12,827 bases of DNA. Source: an uncultured Alphaproteobacteria bacterium (lineage in GTDB: Bacteria > Pseudomonadota > Alphaproteobacteria > Minwuiales > Minwuiaceae). Within the stretch, counting starts at the first letter, position 1; each line of letters starts with the position of its first letter. The position numbers and the translations under genes are program-made. The notes below the pieces were generated by a model. It was given only the letters and a program-made list of their open reading frames with translations. It was not told the origin of the DNA and made no database searches. The stretch covers positions 1-12,827 of the forward strand of contig CAJYBQ010000049.1 of the NCBI GenBank assembly GCA_913064755.1, in the 5' to 3' direction. Below, in pieces: positions 6,479-12,827 of the stretch.

Positions 6479-7639
6479 ATGAAGATCATCGGCGTTCGCA
6501 GTCATGTGCTGCGCTATGAACTGGACGAGGAACTCGGCTATTCGCAGCAGTACTACGCGGCCCGCACCGCGCACCTGGTCGAGGTCTCGACGGACGAGGG
6601 GCTGACCGGCTGGGGCGAATGCTTCGGCCCCGGGCCGATCGCGCTGGCCAACAGGACGATCGTCGAACAGGTGCTGCAGCCCATGGTGCTGGGGCGTGAC
6701 CCGCTGGCGCGGGAGGCGATCTGGCAGCATTGCTACAACATGCTGCGCGACCATGGGCAGAAGGGCATGCCGATCCAGTCCCTGTCCGGTCTCGACATCG
6801 CGCTGTGGGACATCACGGGCCAGGCGGCGGGAATGCCGCTCTACAGCCTGCTGGGCGGCCCGACGCGGCAACGCATCCCGGTCTATGGCTATGGCATGAT
6901 GCTGCGGCGCATCCCTGATCTTGCCGCGGCATTTCGCGAAGAGGCCGCGTCGATCCGCGAGGCCGGGTTCGCGGCAACCAAGATGAAGGTCGGGCTTGGC
7001 CCCGCCATCGACATCGAACTGGCCACGGCGGTACGCGAGGGCGTGGGTGACGGGTTCCGCTTCGCCGTAGACGCCAACCATTGCTATACGACGCCGGACG
7101 CGCTGACCGTGGGACGGGCGCTGGATGACCTGGGGGCCTACTGGTTCGAGGAACCGGTGGCGCCGGAGGACCGGGCAGGCTATGCCGAATTGCGCGCCAG
7201 GCTGAAGACGACGATTGCGGGCGGGGAAGCGGAATTCACGCGCTACGGCTGGCGCGACCTGCTGGCCGCGGGCATGGTCGGGCTGGCGCAGCCGGAAGTC
7301 TGCGCGCTGGGTGGCATCAGCGAATTCCAGAAGGTGCTGGCGCTCTGCCACAGCCAGTTCATTCCGGTGATCAACCACGTCTGGGGCTCGGCCATTGCCG
7401 TGACCACCAACATGCATCTGCTGGCTGCCATGCCCGACATGCCGGGCGGGTTGCATCCGTGGGAGCCGATGCTGGAATTCGACACCACGCCGAACCGGTT
7501 CCGCGATGACATGCTGTCGGAGCCGCTGGATATCCAGGGCCAGGTGAAACGCAACGGGGGCTTCGTCAGCCTGCCTGGCGGACCCGGGCTCGGTGTGCGG
7601 CCCGACCCTGCTTTTCTGGACCATTACCGCGTCGCCTGA
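6479..7639 (+). CDS. Enolase-superfamily enzyme, mandelate racemase subgroup (probable acid-sugar/hydroxy-acid dehydratase)
   Basis: This 386-residue protein has a capping domain (residues 1-125) and a TIM barrel. Catalytic elements are the KxK motif K168-M-K170, metal ligands D198 (in VDANH), E224 (in WFEEP) and E250 (in GGEAE), and the general-acid/base H300 (in INHVWGSAI). This is the layout of the mandelate racemase subgroup, which abstracts a proton next to a carboxylate and then racemises or dehydrates the acid. The acidic partner of H300, 27 residues earlier, is E273 (QPEV) rather than the usual aspartate. Specificity is unknown. The frame is open further upstream, but that extension would run through the peroxiredoxin terminator; ATG 6479, after GCAGGGGC, gives the family N-terminus MKIIGVRSHVLRY. 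The CoA transferase gene starts 41 bases downstream, so an operon is likely. Confidence 0.88.
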   Translation: MKIIGVRSHVLRYELDEELGYSQQYYAARTAHLVEVSTDEGLTGWGECFGPGPIALANRTIVEQVLQPMVLGRDPLAREAIWQHCYNMLRDHGQKGMPIQSLSGLDIALWDITGQAAGMPLYSLLGGPTRQRIPVYGYGMMLRRIPDLAAAFREEAASIREAGFAATKMKVGLGPAIDIELATAVREGVGDGFRFAVDANHCYTTPDALTVGRALDDLGAYWFEEPVAPEDRAGYAELRARLKTTIAGGEAEFTRYGWRDLLAAGMVGLAQPEVCALGGISEFQKVLALCHSQFIPVINHVWGSAIAVTTNMHLLAAMPDMPGGLHPWEPMLEFDTTPNRFRDDMLSEPLDIQGQVKRNGGFVSLPGGPGLGVRPDPAFLDHYRVA

Positions 7640-7666
7640 CGGCGCATGAAACCTGCTGATCGCCGG

Positions 7667-7671
7667 GGAGG
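7667..7671 (+). promoter_or_regulatory. Ribosome binding site deciding the CoA-transferase start
   Basis: GGAGG lies nine bases before ATG 7681 but only three bases before the in-frame TTG at 7675. The spacing favours ATG 7681. Confidence 0.65.
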
Positions 7672-7680
7672 GCGTTGATC

Positions 7681-8898
7681 ATGAAGCCGTTCGAGGGAAT
7701 TCGCATCCTGGATCCGACCCATGTCCTTGCCGGGCCATTCTGCTGTTACCAGATGGCCTGGTTCGGGGCGGAGGTGATCAAGGTCGAGGCGGTGGAGCCG
7801 CGCGATTTCATCCGCTACGCCAGCCCGGACGCCGAGCTTGCCGGGGCGGGCCTGTCGGAGAGTTTCCTGGCGCAGAACGCGAACAAGAAATCCGTCGTGC
7901 TGAACCTGAAGGACCCGCGCGGGCAGGACCTGTTTCGCCGGCTTGCCGCGACCTCCGACGCGATGGTGGAGAATTACCAGCCCGGTACCATGGCGGGCCT
8001 GGGGCTGGGCTATGACGACCTGAAGCAGATCAACGAACGGCTGGTCTACTGTTCGCTCACCGGTTTCGGGCAGACCGGTCCGCTGCGCGATGTCCCGGCC
8101 TATGACCACCTGGTGCAGGGCATTTCCGCCATGGCGTCGATGCAGAACGGCACCGAAGACCCGGTGCGTGTCGGTTTCCCGGTCATCGACTACGTGGTCG
8201 GTCTTCTGGGGGCTTTCGCGCTGTCCACGGCGCTGTTCCAGTCCCGTGCGACCGGGCAGGGGCAATACGTGGACGTATCCATGCTGGACGCATCGCTGAT
8301 CATCATGGCACCGGTGGTGCAGCAATGGCTGACCAGCCAGCGACAGCCGCCTGCCATGGGTCGCCGCGCGTTCTCCGGCAGCCCGTTCTCCGGCATGTTC
8401 GAGACCGCGGACGGCATGATCGTGACGGCGGCCAACACGCGGGCGCAGGCGGAATCGGTGCTGCGGGTGATCGGCCGTGAAGACCTGATCGATGACCCGG
8501 ACGTCATGGACTGGAATGGCAGGCCGGAGGTCGCGGACCGGGTGCAGCCGATCCTGTTCGAGGTATTTGCCACCCGCACGGCCCTGGAGTGGGAGGCACT
8601 GCTGGGGGCGGCCTCCGTCCCCGCCGGCAAGCTGCGGGATGTGCCGGAGATCATGGCCCACCCGCATGTGCGCGAGCGTGGCCTGCTGCACACGATCCCC
8701 GACGTGCCGGGCCTTGGGCGCCCGATAGAGGTCATGGGGCCGGGGTTCCGCATCGCGGACCCGCAGGCGATGATCCAGGACCCGACGCCGCCGCCGCTGA
8801 AGGGAGCCGATACCCGGCACTACCTGCGCGAGGTGGGCCTGAGTGACGGCGACATCGACACCCTTGTTTCAGACGGGGTGACCCTGGTCGCCGAATGA
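7681..8898 (+). CDS. Class III CoA transferase (CaiB/BaiF family)
   Basis: This 405-residue cytoplasmic enzyme belongs to family III CoA transferases, which move CoA between carboxylic acids. Typical N-terminal features are GIRILDPTHVLAGPF, LAQNANKKSVVLNLKDPRG (residues 63-81) and YDHLVQGISAMAS. The expected catalytic aspartate, which forms the acyl anhydride, is D170 in VGFPVIDYVVG, at the position of D169 in formyl-CoA transferase. Further family marks are GQYVDVSMLDA, the adjacent PPAMGRR and GSPFSGMF segments, and HPHVRERGL near the C-terminus. Length is normal. The start ATG 7681 is set by the GGAGG nine bases upstream. Tandem position behind the enolase-superfamily gene suggests that it activates or recycles the acid made or used there. 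The same fold includes alpha-methylacyl-CoA racemase, which cannot be fully excluded, and the substrate is unknown. Confidence 0.92.
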   Translation: MKPFEGIRILDPTHVLAGPFCCYQMAWFGAEVIKVEAVEPRDFIRYASPDAELAGAGLSESFLAQNANKKSVVLNLKDPRGQDLFRRLAATSDAMVENYQPGTMAGLGLGYDDLKQINERLVYCSLTGFGQTGPLRDVPAYDHLVQGISAMASMQNGTEDPVRVGFPVIDYVVGLLGAFALSTALFQSRATGQGQYVDVSMLDASLIIMAPVVQQWLTSQRQPPAMGRRAFSGSPFSGMFETADGMIVTAANTRAQAESVLRVIGREDLIDDPDVMDWNGRPEVADRVQPILFEVFATRTALEWEALLGAASVPAGKLRDVPEIMAHPHVRERGLLHTIPDVPGLGRPIEVMGPGFRIADPQAMIQDPTPPPLKGADTRHYLREVGLSDGDIDTLVSDGVTLVAE

Positions 8899-8957
8899 CA
8901 CTTTGTTAACCCTGTTGCGGCACCTTGGGAGCATATCTCGGCGGGAGCAGCGGCAGA

Positions 8958-10610
8958 GTGAAACAGAGCGGAAAACTGGCGCGGAAGAGCGTGCAGCGGG
9001 CCAATGGCCTGATGGCGCGCGGGCGGCCTGACCAGGCCCTGCAGGTGTTTGAACAGGCACGCCGGACCGCGCCCGGTGTCTTCGAGGTTCATTTCGGACT
9101 GGCCCGCGCCCGGCAGGCGCTGGGGGATGCTGCCGGGGCGGTGGACGCCTTTACCACCGCGCTGGATCATGCCCCTGACGGTGATCCGCGCACCTTGCTG
9201 GCCCTGGGGCAGCTGGCGCGTGACCTGAAGGCGTCGGAACAGGCCGTCGGGTTCTTCCGCGCCGCCGCGCTGGCAACACCGGGCAGCGTCGATGCACAGA
9301 CCGGCCTGGCCCATGCGATGCGCGACCTGGGACGGCAGGAAGATGCCGTCGAACTGCTGCAATCCGCATTGCAGCTGTCCCCGGAGGAAGACGCGCTCTG
9401 GACCGCGCTGGGCGTCGTCATGGCCGACCTGGAAGACCATGCGAACGCGGAGACATTCCTGCGGGAGGCACTGCGCCTGAACCCGCGCAACGGCGCCGCG
9501 GCGGGTAACCTGGCCGAGGTGCTGTTCGCCATGGCGCGGCCGGACGCCGCGTCGCAGGCCTATGCGCAGGCCCTGAAACTGCGCCCCGATGATGCAGCCT
9601 TGCGGTTCAACCATGCGCTGTTCGCGCTGGGCACGGGCGACCTTGCCCATGGCTGGCGTGACTACGAGGCACGGCTTGACCGGGCATTTCCCGGCTACGT
9701 GCGGCGTGATCTGAAACTGAAACGCTGGGACGGGCGCGAGATGCCCGCCGGGCGGTTGCTGGTCGTGGCGGAGCAGGGGGTGGGTGACGAACTGCATTTC
9801 CTGCACTGCATCGACGATGCCCGTGCACGGGTGGCCGAACTCTGGTGGGAATGCGACCCGCGCCTGCTCGACCTGTGCCAGCGCTCCTTCCCCGGGGTGA
9901 ATTTCGTCCCCTGGCAGGCATCGGACGTGCCCGGCTTTCACCGGGGGTATGCCTGGTTGAAGGAGGCACCGAAGTTCGACGCGATGATCGAGGCGGGCAG
10001 CCTGCAGACCCTTTTCCGACGGGATCCGCTTCGGTTTCCCGCCCATCCGCCGCGCCTGAAACCGGCGGTGAATGTGGAACCTTCCGCACGTCTGCGGATC
10101 GGCATCAGCTGGACCAGTATCCACCGCAACCGCCTGCGGGACCGTGGCTACGTGCCGCTGGACCAGTGGGGCGATGTTCTCACGATTCCTGATGTCGAAT
10201 GGGTGAACCTGCAGTATGGCGCGGTGGAACAGGAACTGGCGGCGGCAGAACGGCAGTTCGACGTGCGGGTGCATCGCGAATCCGGCCTGGACCTGAAGGA
10301 TGACTTCGATGGCACCGCCGCGCTGATCGCCGGCCTGGACCTGGTGATCGCGCCGACGAACACGGTGCGGCAGCTTGCCGGGTCGATAGGTGTCCCGTCG
10401 CTGGTGCTGTCGCGGCTGCCCTACGAATTTGCGCTGGGACAGGCGGAAAACCCCTTCTTCCCCCACATGCGCGACATCGTCCGCCTGCCGGACGGCAACT
10501 GGCAACGCGTGATGGCGACGGTTGCCGCCGAGGTCACCGCCTTGCGCAGCCGGCGCGGCGATCAGGGCAGGGCGTCGGTCGCCGGTGGCCGAGCCTCGCG
10601 GTCGGCCTGA
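8958..10610 (+). CDS. TPR protein with GT9/GT41-like glycosyltransferase domain
   Basis: With the GTG start this is a 550-residue protein. Residues ~10-240 are about six tetratricopeptide repeats, with recurrent patterns such as GRPDQALQVFEQARRTAPG and GRQEDAVELLQSALQLSPEE. The segment 264-320 (GRLLVVAEQGVGDELHFLHC, then WWECDPRLLDL) and 381-490 (IGISWTS, VEWVNLQYG, LIAGLDLVIAPTNTVRQLAG, IGVPSLVL) match the two halves of the glycosyltransferase-like domain that follows TPRs in many Rhodospirillales proteins. These are thought to glycosylate protein or surface targets; the acceptor is unknown. I chose GTG 8958 because GGGAG lies 11 bases upstream; the longer TTG start at 8925 has no ribosome binding site. 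The gene is 59 bases behind the CoA transferase, and its last 49 bases overlap the convergent ChaC gene. Confidence 0.82.
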   Translation: MKQSGKLARKSVQRANGLMARGRPDQALQVFEQARRTAPGVFEVHFGLARARQALGDAAGAVDAFTTALDHAPDGDPRTLLALGQLARDLKASEQAVGFFRAAALATPGSVDAQTGLAHAMRDLGRQEDAVELLQSALQLSPEEDALWTALGVVMADLEDHANAETFLREALRLNPRNGAAAGNLAEVLFAMARPDAASQAYAQALKLRPDDAALRFNHALFALGTGDLAHGWRDYEARLDRAFPGYVRRDLKLKRWDGREMPAGRLLVVAEQGVGDELHFLHCIDDARARVAELWWECDPRLLDLCQRSFPGVNFVPWQASDVPGFHRGYAWLKEAPKFDAMIEAGSLQTLFRRDPLRFPAHPPRLKPAVNVEPSARLRIGISWTSIHRNRLRDRGYVPLDQWGDVLTIPDVEWVNLQYGAVEQELAAAERQFDVRVHRESGLDLKDDFDGTAALIAGLDLVIAPTNTVRQLAGSIGVPSLVLSRLPYEFALGQAENPFFPHMRDIVRLPDGNWQRVMATVAAEVTALRSRRGDQGRASVAGGRASRSA

Positions 10611-11278
10611 AAGGCCCTGACCTTCTTCGCCAGCTTCTCCAGATAGCTGTCCCGCAATCCCAGCCCGTGCAGGCCTTCCAGGGTCTGGAACAGGTAGTCG
10701 GAGCAGGGGCCGAGCCAGCCTTCTGCATGGGCGATGCTGTAGGCGACCTTGTCGAGGTCGGTCTCGCCACAGTATCGCGGGCTCTTGCGGTTGATGATGA
10801 AGGTTGCCGCCCGCACCACCTGGCCATCATCCATTCGCGCCCGGACGATCGCCGCGCTGTAGGCGTCGGAGATCATCTCGCGCCGCCAGAGGATGCCAAG
10901 CTCGTGCTTCGCCTTGTCGGGGTCGAGGCGGAACGCCATGCCCGAACAGCTGCCGCCACGGTCCAGCCCCAGCACGCGGCCGGGCTGTTCCGGCGATCCA
11001 CGCCCCAGCGGGGTTTCGAGGCAGAACCTGCGGTGCAGGCCATGAATCCGGGCCGTGCGCTGTTCCTCGAAATGAAACGCCGGGTTCCAGATCAGGGAGC
11101 CATAGCCAAAGACCCAGATGTCCTCGCCGGGGTCAAAGCGCGCCAGTGTGCGGTCACGGGATGCCTCCCGCGCCTCGTCGGACAGGCGGGTCAGCAGTCC
11201 ACGGCGTTCCGCGTCCTGCATGAACGCGTCCAGGTCGCCCCCGGCGATGGCTTCGCGGGTCAGGACCGGGTGGCTCAT
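10562..11278 (-). CDS. chaC: Gamma-glutamylcyclotransferase, ChaC type
   Basis: This 238-residue cytoplasmic protein carries the ChaC signature WVFGYGSLIWNPAFHF (residues 55-70), followed by RIHGLHRRFCL. The conserved glutamate in LWRREM (E134) is the expected catalytic base. Later hallmarks are FIINRKSPRYCG and IAHAEGWLGPCSDYLFQTLEGLHGLGLRD. ChaC enzymes split glutathione into 5-oxoproline and Cys-Gly, so a role in glutathione turnover or stress is likely. The start ATG (11276-11278) overlaps the stop of the upstream transporter gene as ATGA, so translation is coupled. At the 3' end the gene runs 49 bases into the opposing TPR gene. A longer frame is open upstream in the same phase, but it lies inside the transporter gene and is not coding. 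Confidence 0.93.
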   Translation of the reverse strand: MSHPVLTREAIAGGDLDAFMQDAERRGLLTRLSDEAREASRDRTLARFDPGEDIWVFGYGSLIWNPAFHFEEQRTARIHGLHRRFCLETPLGRGSPEQPGRVLGLDRGGSCSGMAFRLDPDKAKHELGILWRREMISDAYSAAIVRARMDDGQVVRAATFIINRKSPRYCGETDLDKVAYSIAHAEGWLGPCSDYLFQTLEGLHGLGLRDSYLEKLAKKVRAFQADREARPPATDALP

Positions 11279-12573
11279 GCGGTTTCGCCCATCGGCTTGC
11301 AATGGCTTTCGCGAATGAACAGCGACAGCAGTGCCCCCAGGCCCGCCGACACCGGCAGCACGATCAGCGCGGTGTTGTAGTCGGCGACGGAATATATCGG
11401 CACACCGGTTTCCGGCGAGACGGTTCCGTTCCACGTCAGGTCCAGCACGATGCCGACCGCGGGCTGCAGCAATGCGCCACCGCCCACGAACATGCCGTTG
11501 ACGAAGCCGGTCACCGCACCGCCGATGGATGGCGGGGAAAGTTCCCGCGCGGCTGCCAGGCAGACGATCATCGACCCGCCGAACAGGCCGACCAGGAAGA
11601 TCATCACCTGGCGCTGCAGCAATGTCGGTTCGATGCCGTACAGCCTCACGCCCCAGATCAGGACGGAGAAGAAGGCCGCGTTCATCCGCGGCAGCTTGCG
11701 GCGGCGGAAGAAGTCCGAGAGGAAGCCGCCGATCGGACCGCCAAAGGCGAAGCCGACGGTCATCAGGGAGGTGGAGAAGCCCGCCGTCTCCCGGTCGACC
11801 CCGTGCATCAGCATGATGTGTGGCACGCCCCAGAGCAGACCGTAGGCCAGGAACGGACCCGACAGCAGCAGGCCGTAGAGCCCGAGAACCCAGTTCTGTC
11901 GCCGCGTCATGGCAAGTTTCAGCGACGTGCCGAGGCTCTGCGTGCCGGTTCGTGTCACCCTTTGGCCGTCCGGACGGTCGCGGACGATCAGCCAGATCAG
12001 CAAGGCCAGGCCCGCACCCCATATGCCGCTGAGCAGGATCGGTTCCCGCCAGCCGTAGATGTCGATGATGCCGCCCAGCGGACCCTGCGCCAGGAACCCG
12101 CCGATCATCGCGTAGCCCATGGTCAGGCCGGAGAAGAGCCCGAAGCGATTGGGCGAATGCCAGGACGAGGCCACGGTGAGGGCGGAAATGAAACTGACGG
12201 CGGAACCCGCGCCGACCAGGAAACGCCCGACATAGGCCACCCAGATGTTGGGTGCCATGGCGAAGGTGATCGCGCCGACGCAGATCAGTGCCATGCCACC
12301 GGCGAGCAGGATGCGCGGCCCCCACCGGTCCAGCAGCAACCCGATGGGCAGTTGCAGGACCGCGTAGACGTAGAGATACAGCGCGGCCAGGTTGCCGGTG
12401 ACAGCGGCCCCGACATCGAATGCCGCCATCAGCGGATCGACCATCACGGATGGGGAGGCACGCTGGAAGAAGGCGTAGAAGAAGCAGTTGGCGGCCAGGA
12501 ACCAGACGATCCAGGCGCGGAATCCGCCCAGGGCATGAACGCGTGAGGTCACACCGGCCGTTGCCGTGGTCAT
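11275..12573 (-). CDS. MFS transporter
   Basis: This 432-residue protein has the hydrophobic pattern of a 12-helix major facilitator. The first helix region is WIVWFLAANCFFYAFFQRAS (21-40), followed by PSVMVDPLMAAF. Motif A is in LPIGLLLDRWGPRIL (75-89), and GRFLVGAGSAVSF is in the helix 4 region. The 'RASPSVMVDPL' opening is typical of an anion/metabolite MFS branch that also includes Legionella Pht-like carriers; the substrate cannot be assigned. A charged loop (IVRDRPDGQRVTRTGT) separates the two halves. It overlaps both neighbours by ATGA: its start overlaps the stop of the truncated upstream gene (12570-12573), and its stop overlaps the chaC start (11275-11278). The three genes therefore form one tightly coupled leftward operon. 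Confidence 0.9.
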   Translation of the reverse strand: MTTATAGVTSRVHALGGFRAWIVWFLAANCFFYAFFQRASPSVMVDPLMAAFDVGAAVTGNLAALYLYVYAVLQLPIGLLLDRWGPRILLAGGMALICVGAITFAMAPNIWVAYVGRFLVGAGSAVSFISALTVASSWHSPNRFGLFSGLTMGYAMIGGFLAQGPLGGIIDIYGWREPILLSGIWGAGLALLIWLIVRDRPDGQRVTRTGTQSLGTSLKLAMTRRQNWVLGLYGLLLSGPFLAYGLLWGVPHIMLMHGVDRETAGFSTSLMTVGFAFGGPIGGFLSDFFRRRKLPRMNAAFFSVLIWGVRLYGIEPTLLQRQVMIFLVGLFGGSMIVCLAAARELSPPSIGGAVTGFVNGMFVGGGALLQPAVGIVLDLTWNGTVSPETGVPIYSVADYNTALIVLPVSAGLGALLSLFIRESHCKPMGETA

Positions 12574-12827
12574 GCGGCGGCCCGCTGTTCGAGGGCGAAG
12601 GCACCGGCCAGCAGTTCGTAGGATTTCACCCGTGCGTCGAAATCATGGCTGATGGTGACGACCACCAGTTCCTCGACGCCGTAGCGTTCGGCGCAGATCT
12701 CGTCCCAGAGATCGACGAATGCGCGCATCTTGCACATCTCGGCGATGAAGCGGATGCCCGCGTTGACAAAGAACGAGATGCGCCCGACGACGCCGGGGAA
12801 GTCCGCGTCCGATATCTCGCCGGAAGC
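12570..12827 (-). CDS. Partial chimeric gene: ethylmalonyl-CoA mutase barrel joined to a luciferase-like monooxygenase tail
   Basis: The minus-strand frame is open from the window edge to the TGA at 12570-12572 and gives 85 residues. Residues 1-51 (SGEISDADFPGVVGRISFFV, then NAGIRFIAEMCKMRAF and LWDEICAERYGV) read as the catalytic barrel of ethylmalonyl-CoA mutase (MeaA/Ecm), a B12 enzyme. In that family RYG(I/V) is followed by a segment leading to RRFRYGVQVNS and hundreds more residues including a cobalamin domain. Here instead, from about residue 47, the text is ERYGVEELVVVTISHDFDAR, then VKSYELLAGAF, matching the C-terminal end of LLM-class flavin-dependent monooxygenases. Neither other minus-strand frame past the join restores the mutase. 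The stop overlaps the transporter start as ATGA, so the tail looks native to this operon. Both family calls are from memory; the mutase part is the surer. Confidence 0.65.
   Translation of the reverse strand, partial: ASGEISDADFPGVVGRISFFVNAGIRFIAEMCKMRAFVDLWDEICAERYGVEELVVVTISHDFDARVKSYELLAGAFALEQRAAA

Noticed and set aside
8820..10505. A 561-codon minus-strand open frame opposite the TPR gene
   Set aside because: It mirrors the codon phase of the plus-strand gene in high-GC DNA. Its translation is rich in Q, R, H and G with no recognisable domain, while the plus-strand frame has clear TPR and glycosyltransferase features.
11302..12546. A long plus-strand open frame opposite the right-hand MFS gene
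   Set aside because: The translation is low-complexity and rich in D, Q, G, E and H, as expected for the antisense of membrane-helix codons. The minus strand encodes a clear 12-helix transporter with overlapping neighbours.
11279..12604. A 680-codon minus-strand frame suggesting an N-terminal extension of chaC
   Set aside because: Only the last 238 codons (from ATG 11278) match ChaC. The upstream part is out of phase with the transporter gene and is arginine/proline-rich noise.
1..12827. CRISPR array, tRNA/rRNA genes, insertion sequences, attachment sites or toxin-antitoxin pairs
   Set aside because: I searched by eye for regular repeats with spacers, tRNA-like cloverleaf sequence, transposase motifs and small coupled gene pairs, and found none. 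Intergenic gaps are short and accounted for.

Overview
The window is GC-rich, densely coded DNA from an alphaproteobacterium, probably Rhodospirillales-like. The evidence is the ppx / rnd / aspS neighbourhood, an aspartyl-tRNA synthetase with the alphaproteobacterial 'GEFYQLD' form of motif 2 and the histidine typical of non-discriminating enzymes, and a fragment of ethylmalonyl-CoA mutase at the right edge. No tRNA, rRNA, CRISPR array, transposase or phage gene is visible. Most of it looks like ordinary chromosome with a few accessory metabolic and transport genes.

Left part (1-4239): the 3' end of an exopolyphosphatase (Ppx/GppA) gene runs rightward. It converges on a leftward pair, ribonuclease D followed five bases later by a TauE/SafE-type membrane permease. 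Divergent from rnd, aspS runs rightward. Middle part (4409-6333): an MFS efflux-type transporter preceded by a cluster of TGACGCGT repeats, then a Prx5-type peroxiredoxin with its own promoter, leader hairpin, strong ribosome binding site and a very good intrinsic terminator.

Right-centre (6479-10610): an enolase-superfamily (mandelate racemase subgroup) enzyme and a class III (CaiB/BaiF) CoA transferase lie in tandem. They look like a small catabolic cassette for an unidentified hydroxy or sugar acid. A TPR protein with a GT9/GT41-like glycosyltransferase domain follows. Right end (10562-12827): a leftward translationally coupled operon of a truncated upstream gene, an MFS transporter and a ChaC-type gamma-glutamylcyclotransferase, joined by two ATGA overlaps. 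The ChaC gene overlaps the 3' end of the TPR gene tail-to-tail by 49 bases.

The strangest object is the partial gene at the right edge. Its first ~50 visible residues read as the catalytic barrel of ethylmalonyl-CoA mutase, and its last ~35 residues read, in the same frame, as the C-terminal tail of a luciferase-like flavin monooxygenase. The switch falls at a short shared 'ERYGVEE' stretch. This is either an assembly misjoin or an unusual gene fusion, and should be resolved before the operon is interpreted. I see no convincing new defence, mobile or RNA-based system; the other leads are regulatory sites and unassigned enzyme specificities.
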